A stretch of 64,000 bases of DNA, from assembly GCF_900109045.1 (NCBI RefSeq), contig NZ_FNYL01000012.1:233439-297438 (forward strand), read 5' to 3'. Below, piece after piece: positions 42,280 to 51,768 of the stretch. Within the stretch, counting starts at the first letter, position 1, and each line of letters starts with the position of its first letter. Both the position numbers and the translations under genes were made by a program. The notes beneath the pieces were generated by a model, which ran no database searches, was not told the DNA's origin, and saw only the letters and a program-made list of their open reading frames with translations. This DNA comes from Dyadobacter sp. SG02 (GTDB taxonomy: Bacteria; Bacteroidota; Bacteroidia; Cytophagales; Spirosomataceae).

Positions 42280-45249
42280 TTATCCGCCGTATATATTAAA
42301 TGCAAGCAGGTGCTTTTTGAAAATCGCTTCGAAACGATCGGCCTCCTTGTCCTGTTTTGCCCGCCGGCATTCGCGGACGATACTTTGCAGGATAAACAGG
42401 TCGGTATTAACCTCCCGACTACGGCCTTCATCCTTGCTTTTGATCCACGAAAGGTTTTCATCCGAGCGAATCGCCATCGTCCGGGCCGAGTCCAGCGCCT
42501 TTTTATTTTCACCGACATCGAACAACGCTCCCACAAAGCCCGCGGAAATCTGGTCGTACGGGATAGTGTCGTCGGGCATTACGGCCATGGCCTTGTTTAC
42601 CACTTTGCGCGCTTTGTCGATCCTGTTTTCGGCGATGAGCTGCTGCGCGAGGCGCAGGAACGACAGCCTCGCGGTAACGACCGGCGATCCGAGGTAGGTA
42701 TCGTCGTAATACACTTTCGGGTTGTTCATTTCGCGCCAGGACATCTTGTTCATCATGTTGTCGTACATAATGTCCGAGTTCACGTAACCGTCCGACGCCC
42801 CGGGCACCCGCACAGGCAGCAGGCGATAGGCATACCCTTCGAGTTGGAGGTATTCCTGCAAGCCCAGGTTATGGGAAGCGCCCATGGTCGACGAGAAATA
42901 CACCGGCCGCTTCCAGTTGTTGCTCGAAATAATGTCCAGCATCACCAAATCACTTTTCAAAAGGTCGGTTTCGCCTATTTTCCAGCTCATCGAATCGGTC
43001 AGATAGGGTGCCAGATCGCTTTTGACGATATTCATCTTCTTCACCTCGCTTGTATTCACAGGCAGGAAGAGTGTCGAGGACGGGAGGATCGAGGTCATAT
43101 CGCCACTGGTCAGCGGCACCTGGATCGCCTTATTGTCCTGGCGGATCAGGTCGAGGTATTCTTTCAGGTTAATGCCTCCTTTTACGGAAGCGATTTCGTA
43201 AAACGGCAGGTATTCATTTTTCCCCAACTGATAATTGCCCGAGTCCAGCGACAGCGGCAGTGCGTCCGACCGGTTGATCTTCCGCTTCAATTGCCCGATG
43301 TACCAATCCGTGCCCAGGAAGGTTTGCACGCACACGCGCACGTCGGTACGGAAACCCTCCACTTCCTGCACATACCACAGCGGAAACGTGTCGTTATCGC
43401 CTCCGGTAAACAGGATCGCGTTGGGTGCGCAGGAATTGAGCAGGTTACGCGCAAAATCCACCGAATGGTACCGGTCGGTCCGGTCATGATTATCCCAGCC
43501 TCTTGCTACCATGATCGCCGGTACCGAAAAACAGGCCAGGCCCGCGATCCCGGCGCGTAATGCAGGCTTTTGAATCGCTTTTTCGAGAAACTTCGCGGCG
43601 GCCATGACGCCAAAGCCGATCCAGATACAGAAAATATAGAACGACCCTACGTAAATGTAGTCGCGCTCGCGGGGTTCGGAGGGAGGTGAATTGAGATATA
43701 TCACGAGCGCAACGCCCGTCAATACGAACAGCAGCGTTAATACCAAAAGGTCTTTCCGCCGGTGATAGTACATATATATCATGCCCGCAATACCCAGCAG
43801 GAACGGAAGCATGAGAAAGTTGTTGTGCCCCCGGTTATGCCCGATACTTTTGGGGAACGACTGGCTCGTTTGCCATGGCAGGAGGATACCCGCGCCTTCC
43901 CGGTCACTCTCGCGCCCTGCAAAATTCCAAAGGAAATAGCGCCAGTACATATGCCCGAGCTGGTGCGAGAACAGGTAAGTCAGGTTATGCTTCATGGTGG
44001 GTTTACGGCCCTCTGCCACACCGGTCATTTGCTGGTAGAGCTGCGGATGGCCGGGCTGGGAACTGGACATCCGCGGCAAGAGCATATTACTGCCCGGTTC
44101 ATATTCGTAGATCGGTTTGTAGTCGATCAACACATATTTTCCGTCCTTCTTGGCATAAATGGGCGCGCCGCGCTTCTGGCTGACCGGCCTGGATACGAAC
44201 GAAGGGCCGTAGAGTAGCGGCCGGCTTTCGTATTGCTCCCTTTTAAGGTAATACACAAAGCGGAGGACGTCGCTGGGGTTGTTCTCATTGATGGGCGTAT
44301 TGTAACCCGACCGAACCAGCACCAGCGTATACGAAGCATAACCTATGAGGATAAACGCAAGTGAAAGCAAACCGGTGTTGAGCAACACGCGGCTGGTACG
44401 GTGCGAATACCGGATACCCCAGACCAGCCCGCCGAGAAAGAGCATTGTGAAGAAAGCGATACCGGTATTGTAGGGCAACCCCAGCGAATTCACGAAAAAT
44501 ATCTCGAATTTACCGGCGAGCCCAGGCAACCCCGGAATGATACCGGCGTTGATGATGCCCAGGATTAAAAGGCCGGTCAGAAAGGCGATCGAAGCGCCGA
44601 GAAAGTTGGGTTTCGCGTATTTTTTGAAATAATATACCAATGCCAGGGCCGGTATGGTTACAAGGTTCAGCAAGTGAACACCGATAGAAAGGCCCACCAG
44701 ATAGGCCGTAAGGATCAGCCAGCGGTTCCCGGCAGCGGGGTCGTCGATAGCCTCCCATTTGAAAATCGCCCAGATCACGATAGCTGTAAAAAACGACGAC
44801 AAACCGTATACTTCCGCTTCCACGGCCGAGAACCAGAACGAGTCGGACCATGCGTACGCGAGCGCGCCCACGACCGCGGCGCCGGTGACCAGCAATACAT
44901 CTGCTGCATTCCCTTCCGCCGGCTTCTTTCCTACCAGCTTCCAGGCGAGCAGGGTGATTGTTTTAAACAGAAAAAAGATCGTGAATGCGCTGCTCAGTAC
45001 GGAAACCATATTGACCCAGTAGGCCACTTTCATAAGGTCGCCGAGAGCCAGCAGGGAAAAGAGCCGGCCTATGAGCAGGAAAAGCGGCGCGCCCGGCGGA
45101 TGAGGGACCTGCAATTTGAATGCACAGGCGATAAACTCTCCGCAGTCCCAGAAGCTGGCTGTCCGCTCCATGGTGAGGACGTAGGTGATCAGGCTGGTGG
45201 CCAGCACGGCCCATCCTGCCAGATCGTTCCATTTCTTTAAGGATATCAT
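42280..45249 (-). CDS. DUF2723 / GT117-like membrane glycosyltransferase
   Basis: 989 residues from the ATG at 45249 (MISLKKWNDLAGWAV), preferred to the upstream in-frame start at 45309 because it begins the family's first membrane helix. About ten hydrophobic helices fill the N-terminal half. The ERTASFWDCGEFIACAFKLQVPHPPGAPLFLLIGR stretch carries the acidic D/E motif expected of lipid-linked glycosyltransferases and is the DUF2723 signature. The C-terminal half is soluble and periplasmic. Related proteins (TMEM260, Bacteroidota O-glycosylation) transfer sugars from a lipid donor to proteins. Monocistronic, with its own terminator. Confidence 0.92.
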   Translation of the reverse strand: MISLKKWNDLAGWAVLATSLITYVLTMERTASFWDCGEFIACAFKLQVPHPPGAPLFLLIGRLFSLLALGDLMKVAYWVNMVSVLSSAFTIFFLFKTITLLAWKLVGKKPAEGNAADVLLVTGAAVVGALAYAWSDSFWFSAVEAEVYGLSSFFTAIVIWAIFKWEAIDDPAAGNRWLILTAYLVGLSIGVHLLNLVTIPALALVYYFKKYAKPNFLGASIAFLTGLLILGIINAGIIPGLPGLAGKFEIFFVNSLGLPYNTGIAFFTMLFLGGLVWGIRYSHRTSRVLLNTGLLSLAFILIGYASYTLVLVRSGYNTPINENNPSDVLRFVYYLKREQYESRPLLYGPSFVSRPVSQKRGAPIYAKKDGKYVLIDYKPIYEYEPGSNMLLPRMSSSQPGHPQLYQQMTGVAEGRKPTMKHNLTYLFSHQLGHMYWRYFLWNFAGRESDREGAGILLPWQTSQSFPKSIGHNRGHNNFLMLPFLLGIAGMIYMYYHRRKDLLVLTLLFVLTGVALVIYLNSPPSEPRERDYIYVGSFYIFCIWIGFGVMAAAKFLEKAIQKPALRAGIAGLACFSVPAIMVARGWDNHDRTDRYHSVDFARNLLNSCAPNAILFTGGDNDTFPLWYVQEVEGFRTDVRVCVQTFLGTDWYIGQLKRKINRSDALPLSLDSGNYQLGKNEYLPFYEIASVKGGINLKEYLDLIRQDNKAIQVPLTSGDMTSILPSSTLFLPVNTSEVKKMNIVKSDLAPYLTDSMSWKIGETDLLKSDLVMLDIISSNNWKRPVYFSSTMGASHNLGLQEYLQLEGYAYRLLPVRVPGASDGYVNSDIMYDNMMNKMSWREMNNPKVYYDDTYLGSPVVTARLSFLRLAQQLIAENRIDKARKVVNKAMAVMPDDTIPYDQISAGFVGALFDVGENKKALDSARTMAIRSDENLSWIKSKDEGRSREVNTDLFILQSIVRECRRAKQDKEADRFEAIFKKHLLAFNIYGG

Positions 45250-45711
45250 GTTTGAAGGTGTTTTGGATGAAGCACCAAAACTATTCAACACGACCCGCCG
45301 GCTGCTCACCGGCGTTCTTAAAAAAAGTTAATAAAAGTATCTGATAATGAGGCTTTAACTTTATTTAACACAACATACATTCTACAAGCCGGACCGCCTT
45401 AGAAAAGCAGGGATATGCAATAGATGAGAGAGGTCCAGAGTATAGAACCCGCCGTTATGGTAATCATCACACCACCCAGGAACGGCAATTCAGCTGATTT
45501 TGTAAGTTTTACCGATCTTTCCATTCTAAATAACACTTTTTATGATAGAGGTATAAGGATTGCGACATGTAGAGGCGCAATTCCATCAGTAAAAGTAAAT
45601 ATTGAAAATGAAATGTGAAGTAGACTGATTTAAATTGCAGTTTGCTAATATCTCGATAGTATTTAGTAGCACTTCTACACAAATATAGTACAACTTCAAT
45701 CGAGCTTTATT
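45250..45711. other. AT-rich intergenic region, about 460 bases
   Basis: Between the DUF2723 start and the response regulator end. It holds one 64-codon plus-strand frame (45424-45618) with no recognisable feature. I see no terminator-like hairpin or repeat. It could contain the DUF2723 promoter on the minus strand. Confidence 0.5.
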
Positions 45712-46362
45712 TCAACTGAACCCCGCCTTCCTGCGTTTGTAGATTTCCACCTTCTTAAACAGTTCCAGGATGTTGGTCACTTCGAGTTTTTCGAAGATCC
45801 GCGCCTTATAGGTCGACACGGTGCTTTCCTTGATATTAAGATTGATCGCGATGTCCTTCGTCCACTTGCCGGTAAGCAGCATATCCATAATTTCCAGTTC
45901 GCGGTTCGAGAGGATTTCGAGCGGGCTTTCCTTGCTTTCCCGTTCGAGAAGGGTGTTATTTACGAGTTGGTCCTGAATCACATTGCTGATGTAAGTACCG
46001 CCGGCAAGTACCGAAGTGATTGCTTTTTCCAGTTCCTCATTCGAAGTATCCTTGGGCAAATAGCCGTTCGCACCGGCCTTTACGTAGTGAATTGCGTACA
46101 ATTCTTCATCCTGCGACGAGAATATCAGAATTTTCACCTTGTTCTGAATGTCGCGGATTTTACCGATCATATTAAAAGCTTCGCCGCCCGGGATTTTGAT
46201 ATCCAGGATAACAAGATCGAAGAATCTTGATTGGAGAAGTTTGAGTGTTTCACTAAAAGTACCTGCCTCGATAACCGTTACCGAGGGTAAAAAATCTTCA
46301 ATTAACAATTTAACGCCCATTCGCACAATGGAATGGTCTTCTACCAGCAAAACTGTTTTCAT
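45712..46362 (-). CDS. NarL/LuxR-type response regulator
   Basis: 216 residues. Receiver domain with the phosphoacceptor D54 (LVILDIKIPGG), acidic pair E8/D9 and conserved K near residue 105 (GYLPKD). A LuxR-type helix-turn-helix lies at about 149-195 (LSNRELEIMDMLLTGKWTKDIAINLNIKESTVSTYKARIFEKL). It binds DNA when phosphorylated, presumably by the histidine kinase 83 bases upstream on the same strand. Target genes unknown. Confidence 0.95.
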   Translation of the reverse strand: MKTVLLVEDHSIVRMGVKLLIEDFLPSVTVIEAGTFSETLKLLQSRFFDLVILDIKIPGGEAFNMIGKIRDIQNKVKILIFSSQDEELYAIHYVKAGANGYLPKDTSNEELEKAITSVLAGGTYISNVIQDQLVNNTLLERESKESPLEILSNRELEIMDMLLTGKWTKDIAINLNIKESTVSTYKARIFEKLEVTNILELFKKVEIYKRRKAGFS

Positions 46363-46445
46363 TCAATATACCGTTACTTCAAATCAGTTTTAAAAGTAGT
46401 TTAATATAAATGAAATATTGTGTAGAAAATTAACTACATCAATAT

Positions 46446-47759
46446 TTATTTTGAAAAAATGATGTGAACGGAAGTTCCGATAGGCTCGTTGGGCTTTACG
46501 AGCAGCCGCGCACGTATGAGCGTGCTGATTTCTTTGACGATCAAAAGGCCCATTCCGAAGTTCTGGGACACACTTTCGTTAGCGGGAAGCTGCTTCAAGT
46601 CGCTGTTGATCCAGTCCATCACGGTATTTTCCATACCCGGCCCGGTGTCGTTCACGATCAGGTGCAGTTCCTCCCGGAAATCGTGGTGCGTGACGCTTAT
46701 CGTCCCGCCGTTGGTAGCCTTGTTGGCATTGTCGATGAGGTTATGCAGGATAATGCCGACCAGCTGTGCATTATTTTTAATGATCACGCCCGGCATGACG
46801 CCGTTCACGAACCGGTTGGCGTTGACCTCCGCGTCCTGGGTAAAGATGGCAAACTTCTGCTCCACCATTTCACTCACGTCGAGATACGTGAACTGGACGT
46901 TGGCATTTTTGTAACGGAATTCGGTGTATTCCAGCAGATTTTTCATAAAATGATACAGCCGGTAACTCGACTGGCTGATGGCCCGCACGGTCGACAGATC
47001 GGGATGGTTGCGGGCGAGGCGACCGGTGGTCGTCATCAGGAACCGCAGCGGGCTTTTGATATCGTGCGAAATGCTGGCGATCAGGTGTTTCTGGTGGGTA
47101 TATTCCCTTTCGAGCTTCCGCCGCGAATCTTCCAGGTATTCGAGGCTCGATCGCAACTCGACCGTCTTCGCATCCAGATCGTTGATCGTATCGTAGAATG
47201 AACTGAAAAAGAAGTAGTTGATCAGGACGATCAGCGTGAAATTCTGGATAAGCTGAATTGCGATGGTTGCCCGCCCGGAGCCCTGCGGCCCCCACGAGAT
47301 ATAACCCGTCAGATGGTACCCCAACAGCACGTAGGCGATAAACGGGATCACCGCCAATGTCGAGTAAATCACGCCCCAGCGGTTCCCGAGGCCATAAAAA
47401 GCCGCCACGCTGACTACGACGAGGTATTGCAGCGTCACCAGGTCGAACCCTTTCTGAAAGTAATACAGGTTGCTCCAGATGATCACCATGAAAATCCACA
47501 TGGCTGCGTGCACGGCCTTTCGCCATTGAAAGCCGCGCGAAACCCCGGCGTAGTAGGTTAGGATAATGGCGAGCAACACAGCCGCTCTGACCGCCTGGAC
47601 ACGGTAATGTTCCAGCTGATAAAAGATCAGCAGGAGCGTTGTAGTAAGAATTTTCAGGTTTAGCGCGTAAGAAAGGACTTTGATGCGGGCCCGGTTAAGG
47701 ATACCCGGTTCACCCTCTAACTGTTTTCGGACAGGCCATTCCAGTATTGATCGAATCAT
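46446..47759 (-). CDS. Membrane sensor histidine kinase
   Basis: 437 residues from the ATG at 47759; an upstream in-frame start at 47819 adds 20 residues without family character. About six membrane helices span residues 30-190 without a large periplasmic loop. After a coiled-coil linker comes the H-box with H232 (ASISHDIKSPL), the N-box (ILHNLIDNANKAT) and the G boxes (DTGPGME, FGMGLLIVKEI). Intramembrane-sensing type; signal unknown. Forms a pair with the response regulator downstream. Confidence 0.93.
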   Translation of the reverse strand: MIRSILEWPVRKQLEGEPGILNRARIKVLSYALNLKILTTTLLLIFYQLEHYRVQAVRAAVLLAIILTYYAGVSRGFQWRKAVHAAMWIFMVIIWSNLYYFQKGFDLVTLQYLVVVSVAAFYGLGNRWGVIYSTLAVIPFIAYVLLGYHLTGYISWGPQGSGRATIAIQLIQNFTLIVLINYFFFSSFYDTINDLDAKTVELRSSLEYLEDSRRKLEREYTHQKHLIASISHDIKSPLRFLMTTTGRLARNHPDLSTVRAISQSSYRLYHFMKNLLEYTEFRYKNANVQFTYLDVSEMVEQKFAIFTQDAEVNANRFVNGVMPGVIIKNNAQLVGIILHNLIDNANKATNGGTISVTHHDFREELHLIVNDTGPGMENTVMDWINSDLKQLPANESVSQNFGMGLLIVKEISTLIRARLLVKPNEPIGTSVHIIFSK

Positions 47760-47906
47760 GTATTCAGGTTTTCTAAATCGCTGTTCGCCGTCGGGGTCAG
47801 ACGATGCGATAAGACCCAAATCTACCTAAAATACGCAACAGATAGTGTAGAGATATTGCCACAAACAAAACAATAGCAAACTACAATGGCTTTCTTAGGC
47901 TGATGC

Positions 47907-47914
47907 TAAATTTG
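47907..47914 (+). promoter_or_regulatory. Orphan -7 box for a candidate small RNA
   Basis: TAAATTTG fits TAnnTTTG on the plus strand, where no plus-strand gene follows. The -33 region is weak. It lies about 98 bases before a good terminator. Confidence 0.45.
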
Positions 47915-47920
47915 TAAAAT

Positions 47921-48043
47921 CCTGCAAATGAATGATTGTGGCGTTGCGCGCAGGACCCTGGAATTGAACGTATGAAGTACGTTAATAAACGTTGAGTATA
48001 ACTTACACCTTCTCCGGTATTACCGAGAAGGTGTTTCGTTTTT
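47921..48043 (+). ncRNA. Candidate small regulatory RNA, about 120 nt
   Basis: Bounded by a -7-like box upstream and an intrinsic terminator (stem 48005-48034, T-rich to 48043). In between is a small perfect stem AACGTA / TACGTT (47967-47983). It could instead be a leader peptide transcript: a 15-codon frame starts at 47928 and stops at 47975. No homology to a named RNA family is recognised. Confidence 0.4.
48005..48043 (+). terminator. Intrinsic terminator on the plus strand without an upstream gene
   Basis: ACACCTTCTC / GAGAAGGTGT, 10-bp perfect stem with an inner GGTA/TACC extension, followed by TTCGTTTTT. The minus-strand side has no T-run after it, so it reads as a plus-strand terminator. 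Confidence 0.85.
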
Positions 48044-48141
48044 GAATGCTTTGTGGGTAATTCGGCTGGCCGCTGGCCTGAATGATGATGAAAAAGAGGA
48101 ACGGAGTAAATAACGGTTTTGGGGTGGTGTGTGTGCCTGTT

Positions 48142-48345
48142 CTATTTCCCCGATTTGTCCTGCATTTTTTTAGACTTCTTTACTTCACCCGGCGTGAACT
48201 CCCCGTTAATCCATCTTACAAAGTTTTTTGACTGTACCTGATAAACCTGGGCTGACAGAGGTTTCAAATCCGATTTTTCGATTTCGAGAAGATAATCAGC
48301 CAGAAGCCTGTTGATCTCTTCCAAATATTTGCTTTGCGTCTTCAT
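48142..48345 (-). CDS. Small hypothetical protein, 67 residues
   Basis: Start taken at the ATG at 48345 (MKTQSKYLEEINRLLADYLLEIEKSDLKPLSA). The frame is open upstream to 48423, but a promoter-like box at 48421-48428 would lie over that longer start. Basic, helical, lysine-rich C-terminus (GEVKKSKKMQDKSGK), no membrane segment. It could be a nucleic-acid-associated small protein. No family recognised. Confidence 0.55.
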   Translation of the reverse strand: MKTQSKYLEEINRLLADYLLEIEKSDLKPLSAQVYQVQSKNFVRWINGEFTPGEVKKSKKMQDKSGK

Positions 48346-48420
48346 GAGAGGATTTTGTGTTTTTACAAAGAAATAACTATTCTGATACTCAATCAAGTGC
48401 GTGATTTTCGTATCCCTTTG

Positions 48421-48428
48421 CAAACATA
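48421..48428 (-). promoter_or_regulatory. Candidate -7 box for the small gene at 48142
   Basis: On the minus strand TATGTTTG fits TAnnTTTG, placing a transcript start near 48414 and the ATG at 48345 about 70 bases downstream. No good -33 element. Confidence 0.35.
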
Positions 48429-48726
48429 ACCCTTTCCCACTGATGCATTTTGGGTTTTGGGGTGAGAACGCTGATTTTTAGGGTGTAAAGAGCCCTCGGT
48501 GGGGGGACGAAAGAGGGCTATCAAATCCCTTCAGTGGCCACTAAATTTTTACTACAACAGGCTTCCTGTGTACGCTACCGAAGTTTTATGGCATTTGCAT
48601 GACCCGCTTGTAGCAAAGCTGGCACAGAAGATATTACAGTCGCGGGTAGCGTTACGGAACACCGGAGAAGCCCGGTAATGGGAATCAGGCGGGAAACGTT
48701 CCTCTCATTTCCCGCCTGTAAAATAC
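48429..48726. other. Intergenic region with hairpins
   Basis: About 300 bases without a credible gene. It contains AGCCCTC / GAGGGCT (48491-48519), a palindrome AGTGGCCACT followed by AAATTTTT (48533-48549), and an 11-bp perfect stem CAGGCGGGAAA / TTTCCCGCCTG (48686-48718) just after the metalloprotease stop. The last is probably a 3-prime stabilising hairpin or a weak terminator of that leftward operon. Confidence 0.6.
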
Positions 48727-51288
48727 TTATTCTAAAACGTCGCCGGAATGCGTCTGCGAGCATCCCATGAAATCCATATGCCCCATAATCGGCGCACCGG
48801 GAGGCATATCGAGCACCGAGCCGGGCTCAAACTTGACGGGGTTCTTACCGAACTCGTCGATCTGCGCCAATGCGAAAAGCATATTCGCCTTCTGTTTCGG
48901 GGCTGCGGCGGCGAGCTGTCCTTTCAGCCATTCGCTCAGCTCTCCTACTTTCAGCAATGCTTCGCCCCTTACATGCTCGGGCGCTTTGGAGTCGGCGGCG
49001 AGCATGAGCAGGTATTTCAGTGAAAGGTTATTGACCAGTGTTTGTAATTCGCCCTTATAGCCGTCCAGCGGGGACGATTTCCAGGTTTTCTCAAAAAGCC
49101 TGTCGATCACCGGCATCAGTCCGGGTTGCTTCGCGTCGCGTGCATTGTACTCGATCAGGCGCGCCGCCCGCTCGGGATTGAGCAGGTACGAGAGCGTGGT
49201 ACCGGCCGCAGTCTCGGCGGCGGCAATGGGGTCGAATGTCGGGCCGGTGTGGCCGGTGAACGTTTCCAAACTGGCCGGATAGCCGCTCGGGCGCGGCGGG
49301 ATTTTGCTGATCAGCGCTTCCGGCAATGCCAGTGCTTCCGGCGTGATCGTGGCGAGCAGCGATTCCAGCGCACGCCATTGCTCCTTAGGCTCCACCATCC
49401 GTGTCGTCACCTGACCATCGTTTTTAACGGCATGGGTAAAATACAACCCGCCCACCGACTTCGCCACCGCCTCGACCTGGTAACGGTGAAGCAGGTAAAC
49501 CGGCACCAGCACTTCCTCGATCGTCGCCATCGGCTCGCCTTTCTGAATGGCTTTTTCGGAGAAATTGTCGAGCACTTTCCTGCGCACCTTCATGATATTC
49601 GTCATCTGGTCGATCGGGTTGGCACCGTCGTCCCACTGGTGCGATGTCGGGTGCGCATTGCCACCGATATCGGGAATATACAGAAAGCCTTGTTTCAATG
49701 TTTCCTGCATGATTTTTTCCAGTCCGGCCTCTTCGTCGGCGCCTTTCGGAAACTCGGTATAGCCCCACATTACGGCACGCTTATCCCAGGCACCAATGCC
49801 TTTTGCATAGGAATCCGAAATATCGACGGTCCCGTCCGCTTTCAGGGAAAATCTCGGGAAGGGGTAATCCATAACCGAGCCTCGGTCTTTCGGGCTGGCC
49901 GCAAAATTGTGGTTAAAACCGAGCGTATGTCCTATTTCGTGGGCCGAAAGCTGTCTCACGCGCGCCAATGCGAGTTCCTGCATCGCATTGGTTGTCTTTT
50001 TGCCATCTTCATAAGGCTGTAAAAGCCCCTCGGCGATGAGGTAGTCCTGGCGGTGGCGATCGGAGCCGAGCGTCACCACGCCTTTGATAATCTCCCCTGT
50101 CCGTGGATCGACATACGATGCACCGGACGAAAACCCGCGCGGGGCACCGGTGCGGTTGATCCAGTTCACGACGTTGTACCGGATGTCCATCGGGTCGGCA
50201 CCCACCGGTAATTCCTTCACCTGGAATGCATTCTTGTAACCCGCAGCTTCGAATGCCTCGTTCCAATAAGCGCCGCCTTCGATCAATGCGGTTTTGACCG
50301 GTTCAGGCGCCCCGCGGTCGATATAATACACAATGGGTTCGACGGCTTCGCTGGGCGCATTACCCGGGGTTTTCTTTTCCAAACGGTGCCTGCGGATGAA
50401 CCGCTTCACGATCGGCTCGGTCATCGGCGCCGAAAAATCCATATAGCTGAACATCCCGAATGCCGACCGCGGATCGAAACGCCGGGGCTTGTAGTTACCG
50501 TCGGGCAGCTCCACAAACGACTGGTGCATATTGATCGTCACCGCCCCGGGGTCGGGAGCGAGGCTACTGCCACCGCCGCCAAACCGGTTCACATTCGGCG
50601 AGCCGCCTGTGAAAGTGACCATCGCTTCGAATTCGGTATTTTTAGGGAAATTTTTAGTGTTTTCGAGGAAGACGACGGAACGCGACTCGTCGAGCCGGTA
50701 AGTACCTCCCCCGCCGCCCGGCTGCGCTACACTCACGGGTCCGCTCACACGCCGCACGCCCAGTCGGGCGGCGATATTCTGGCTGTCGCGGACAATGAAC
50801 GGCGTAAGGTCGATCAGTAACTTCTCTCCTTCTACCGCCACCGGTGCAAAGCCCCAGATCACCGATTTGGCGAATGCATTCTCCACTGCCTTTTGCTCGT
50901 CGGCATTCTGTGAAATAGCCCGGTAGTTGGTTACCGGCTCCACCAGCAGCACTTTCGGGCCTACTTTGACAAACTTGGCCAATGCAGAACTGGCCTGTCC
51001 ACGCTCGGGACCGCCATTGCCGACGCCTTCGGAAAGTGATGCGAAATAGAGGAACTCCTTATCGAGCTTATCTACTTCCAGCAGCACCTTCCCTGTTTTT
51101 TCATCATAATAAAAATTAAAAAAGCCTTCGTACTTTTTCATGCCCTGCGTGGCGGCAGCGATGCTCGCGGCGGGGGCCGTTGCCCCAGGCGCGGAACCCC
51201 GCTGGCCGGGCGCTCCGCCCTGATTTTGTGCAAAACCGAGCGTACCGGCCGCCAGCAGAACAGCCAATGCATAGAATCTCAACTTCAT
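48727..51288 (-). CDS. Secreted zinc-dependent metalloprotease, DUF5117/DUF5118 type
   Basis: 853 residues from the ATG at 51288, which gives a signal peptide (MKLRFYALAVLLAAGTLGFAQ). The longer upstream frame runs into the preceding gene and is not protein-like. A low-complexity Gly/Ala linker is followed by DUF5118/DUF5117-type beta domains, then the met-zincin site H450-E-I-G-H454-x5-H460 (HEIGHTLGFNHNF) and helical C-terminal region. Such proteins are periplasmic or secreted metallopeptidases of unknown substrate. Last gene of a leftward cluster with an ABC transporter. Confidence 0.9.
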   Translation of the reverse strand: MKLRFYALAVLLAAGTLGFAQNQGGAPGQRGSAPGATAPAASIAAATQGMKKYEGFFNFYYDEKTGKVLLEVDKLDKEFLYFASLSEGVGNGGPERGQASSALAKFVKVGPKVLLVEPVTNYRAISQNADEQKAVENAFAKSVIWGFAPVAVEGEKLLIDLTPFIVRDSQNIAARLGVRRVSGPVSVAQPGGGGGTYRLDESRSVVFLENTKNFPKNTEFEAMVTFTGGSPNVNRFGGGGSSLAPDPGAVTINMHQSFVELPDGNYKPRRFDPRSAFGMFSYMDFSAPMTEPIVKRFIRRHRLEKKTPGNAPSEAVEPIVYYIDRGAPEPVKTALIEGGAYWNEAFEAAGYKNAFQVKELPVGADPMDIRYNVVNWINRTGAPRGFSSGASYVDPRTGEIIKGVVTLGSDRHRQDYLIAEGLLQPYEDGKKTTNAMQELALARVRQLSAHEIGHTLGFNHNFAASPKDRGSVMDYPFPRFSLKADGTVDISDSYAKGIGAWDKRAVMWGYTEFPKGADEEAGLEKIMQETLKQGFLYIPDIGGNAHPTSHQWDDGANPIDQMTNIMKVRRKVLDNFSEKAIQKGEPMATIEEVLVPVYLLHRYQVEAVAKSVGGLYFTHAVKNDGQVTTRMVEPKEQWRALESLLATITPEALALPEALISKIPPRPSGYPASLETFTGHTGPTFDPIAAAETAAGTTLSYLLNPERAARLIEYNARDAKQPGLMPVIDRLFEKTWKSSPLDGYKGELQTLVNNLSLKYLLMLAADSKAPEHVRGEALLKVGELSEWLKGQLAAAAPKQKANMLFALAQIDEFGKNPVKFEPGSVLDMPPGAPIMGHMDFMGCSQTHSGDVLE

Positions 51289-51320
51289 AGGAATCGGGTT
51301 ATGGATGAATGATTTGAATA

Positions 51321-51767
51321 CTATTTTACCTGCTCCGCTTGAAGCAGGAACACTTCCGAACGGTAATCGCCCGTCTTGTTCAGCACCAGCTTGCCCCTGA
51401 TCTTCACCGGTTTGTCGGTATACCCGACTTCCTTCACCATTTTGATCTCCACCATCGACGGTATATCCCCCTGCCCGCAATAGGGGCATTGATCCATCGG
51501 AACCACGGCGAGCATAAACTCCTTGTGGTTCAGGTCGGCATTGATCGGGATCATATAACCGGGCAATTCGACAGCCTTGTTCTGCAACGCTTCCAGCCGG
51601 GCTGGAAACGCAGGGACCATCTTAAAATCGGCGTTCTTCTTGTAGGTACGTTGCGCGATGAGCTTCCAGGTGTCGTTCATCAGCGGGATATGTGCCGGCG
51701 GCTGGGCCATACCGGCATATCCCGCCAGCAATAAAATCAACAACAGCCATTTTTTTGTAATCATCAT
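51321..51767 (-). CDS. Small exported DUF3299-like protein
   Basis: 148 residues with signal peptide (MMITKKWLLLILLLAGYAGMAQ). The core VELPGYMIPINADLNHKEFMLAVVPMDQCPYCGQGDIPSMVEIKM resembles DUF3299 proteins, which follow FtsX-like ABC transporters. It contains a C-P-Y-C pair like a thioredoxin or metal site. It is one base from the permease gene stop, so it is almost certainly cotranscribed and may be a periplasmic partner of the transporter. Family link is moderate. Confidence 0.75.
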   Translation of the reverse strand: MMITKKWLLLILLLAGYAGMAQPPAHIPLMNDTWKLIAQRTYKKNADFKMVPAFPARLEALQNKAVELPGYMIPINADLNHKEFMLAVVPMDQCPYCGQGDIPSMVEIKMVKEVGYTDKPVKIRGKLVLNKTGDYRSEVFLLQAEQVK

Positions 51768-51768
51768 T

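Noticed and set aside
45424..45618. 64-codon plus-strand open frame
   Set aside because: No family resemblance, no promoter or ribosome site, AT-rich surroundings; cannot be told from chance.
48575..48763. 62-codon minus-strand frame between the metalloprotease and the small gene
   Set aside because: Overlaps the metalloprotease end and several hairpins; composition not protein-like.
51289..51489. N-terminal extension of the zinc metalloprotease by 67 codons
   Set aside because: Lies over the DUF3299-like gene in another frame and precedes a perfect signal peptide starting at 51288.
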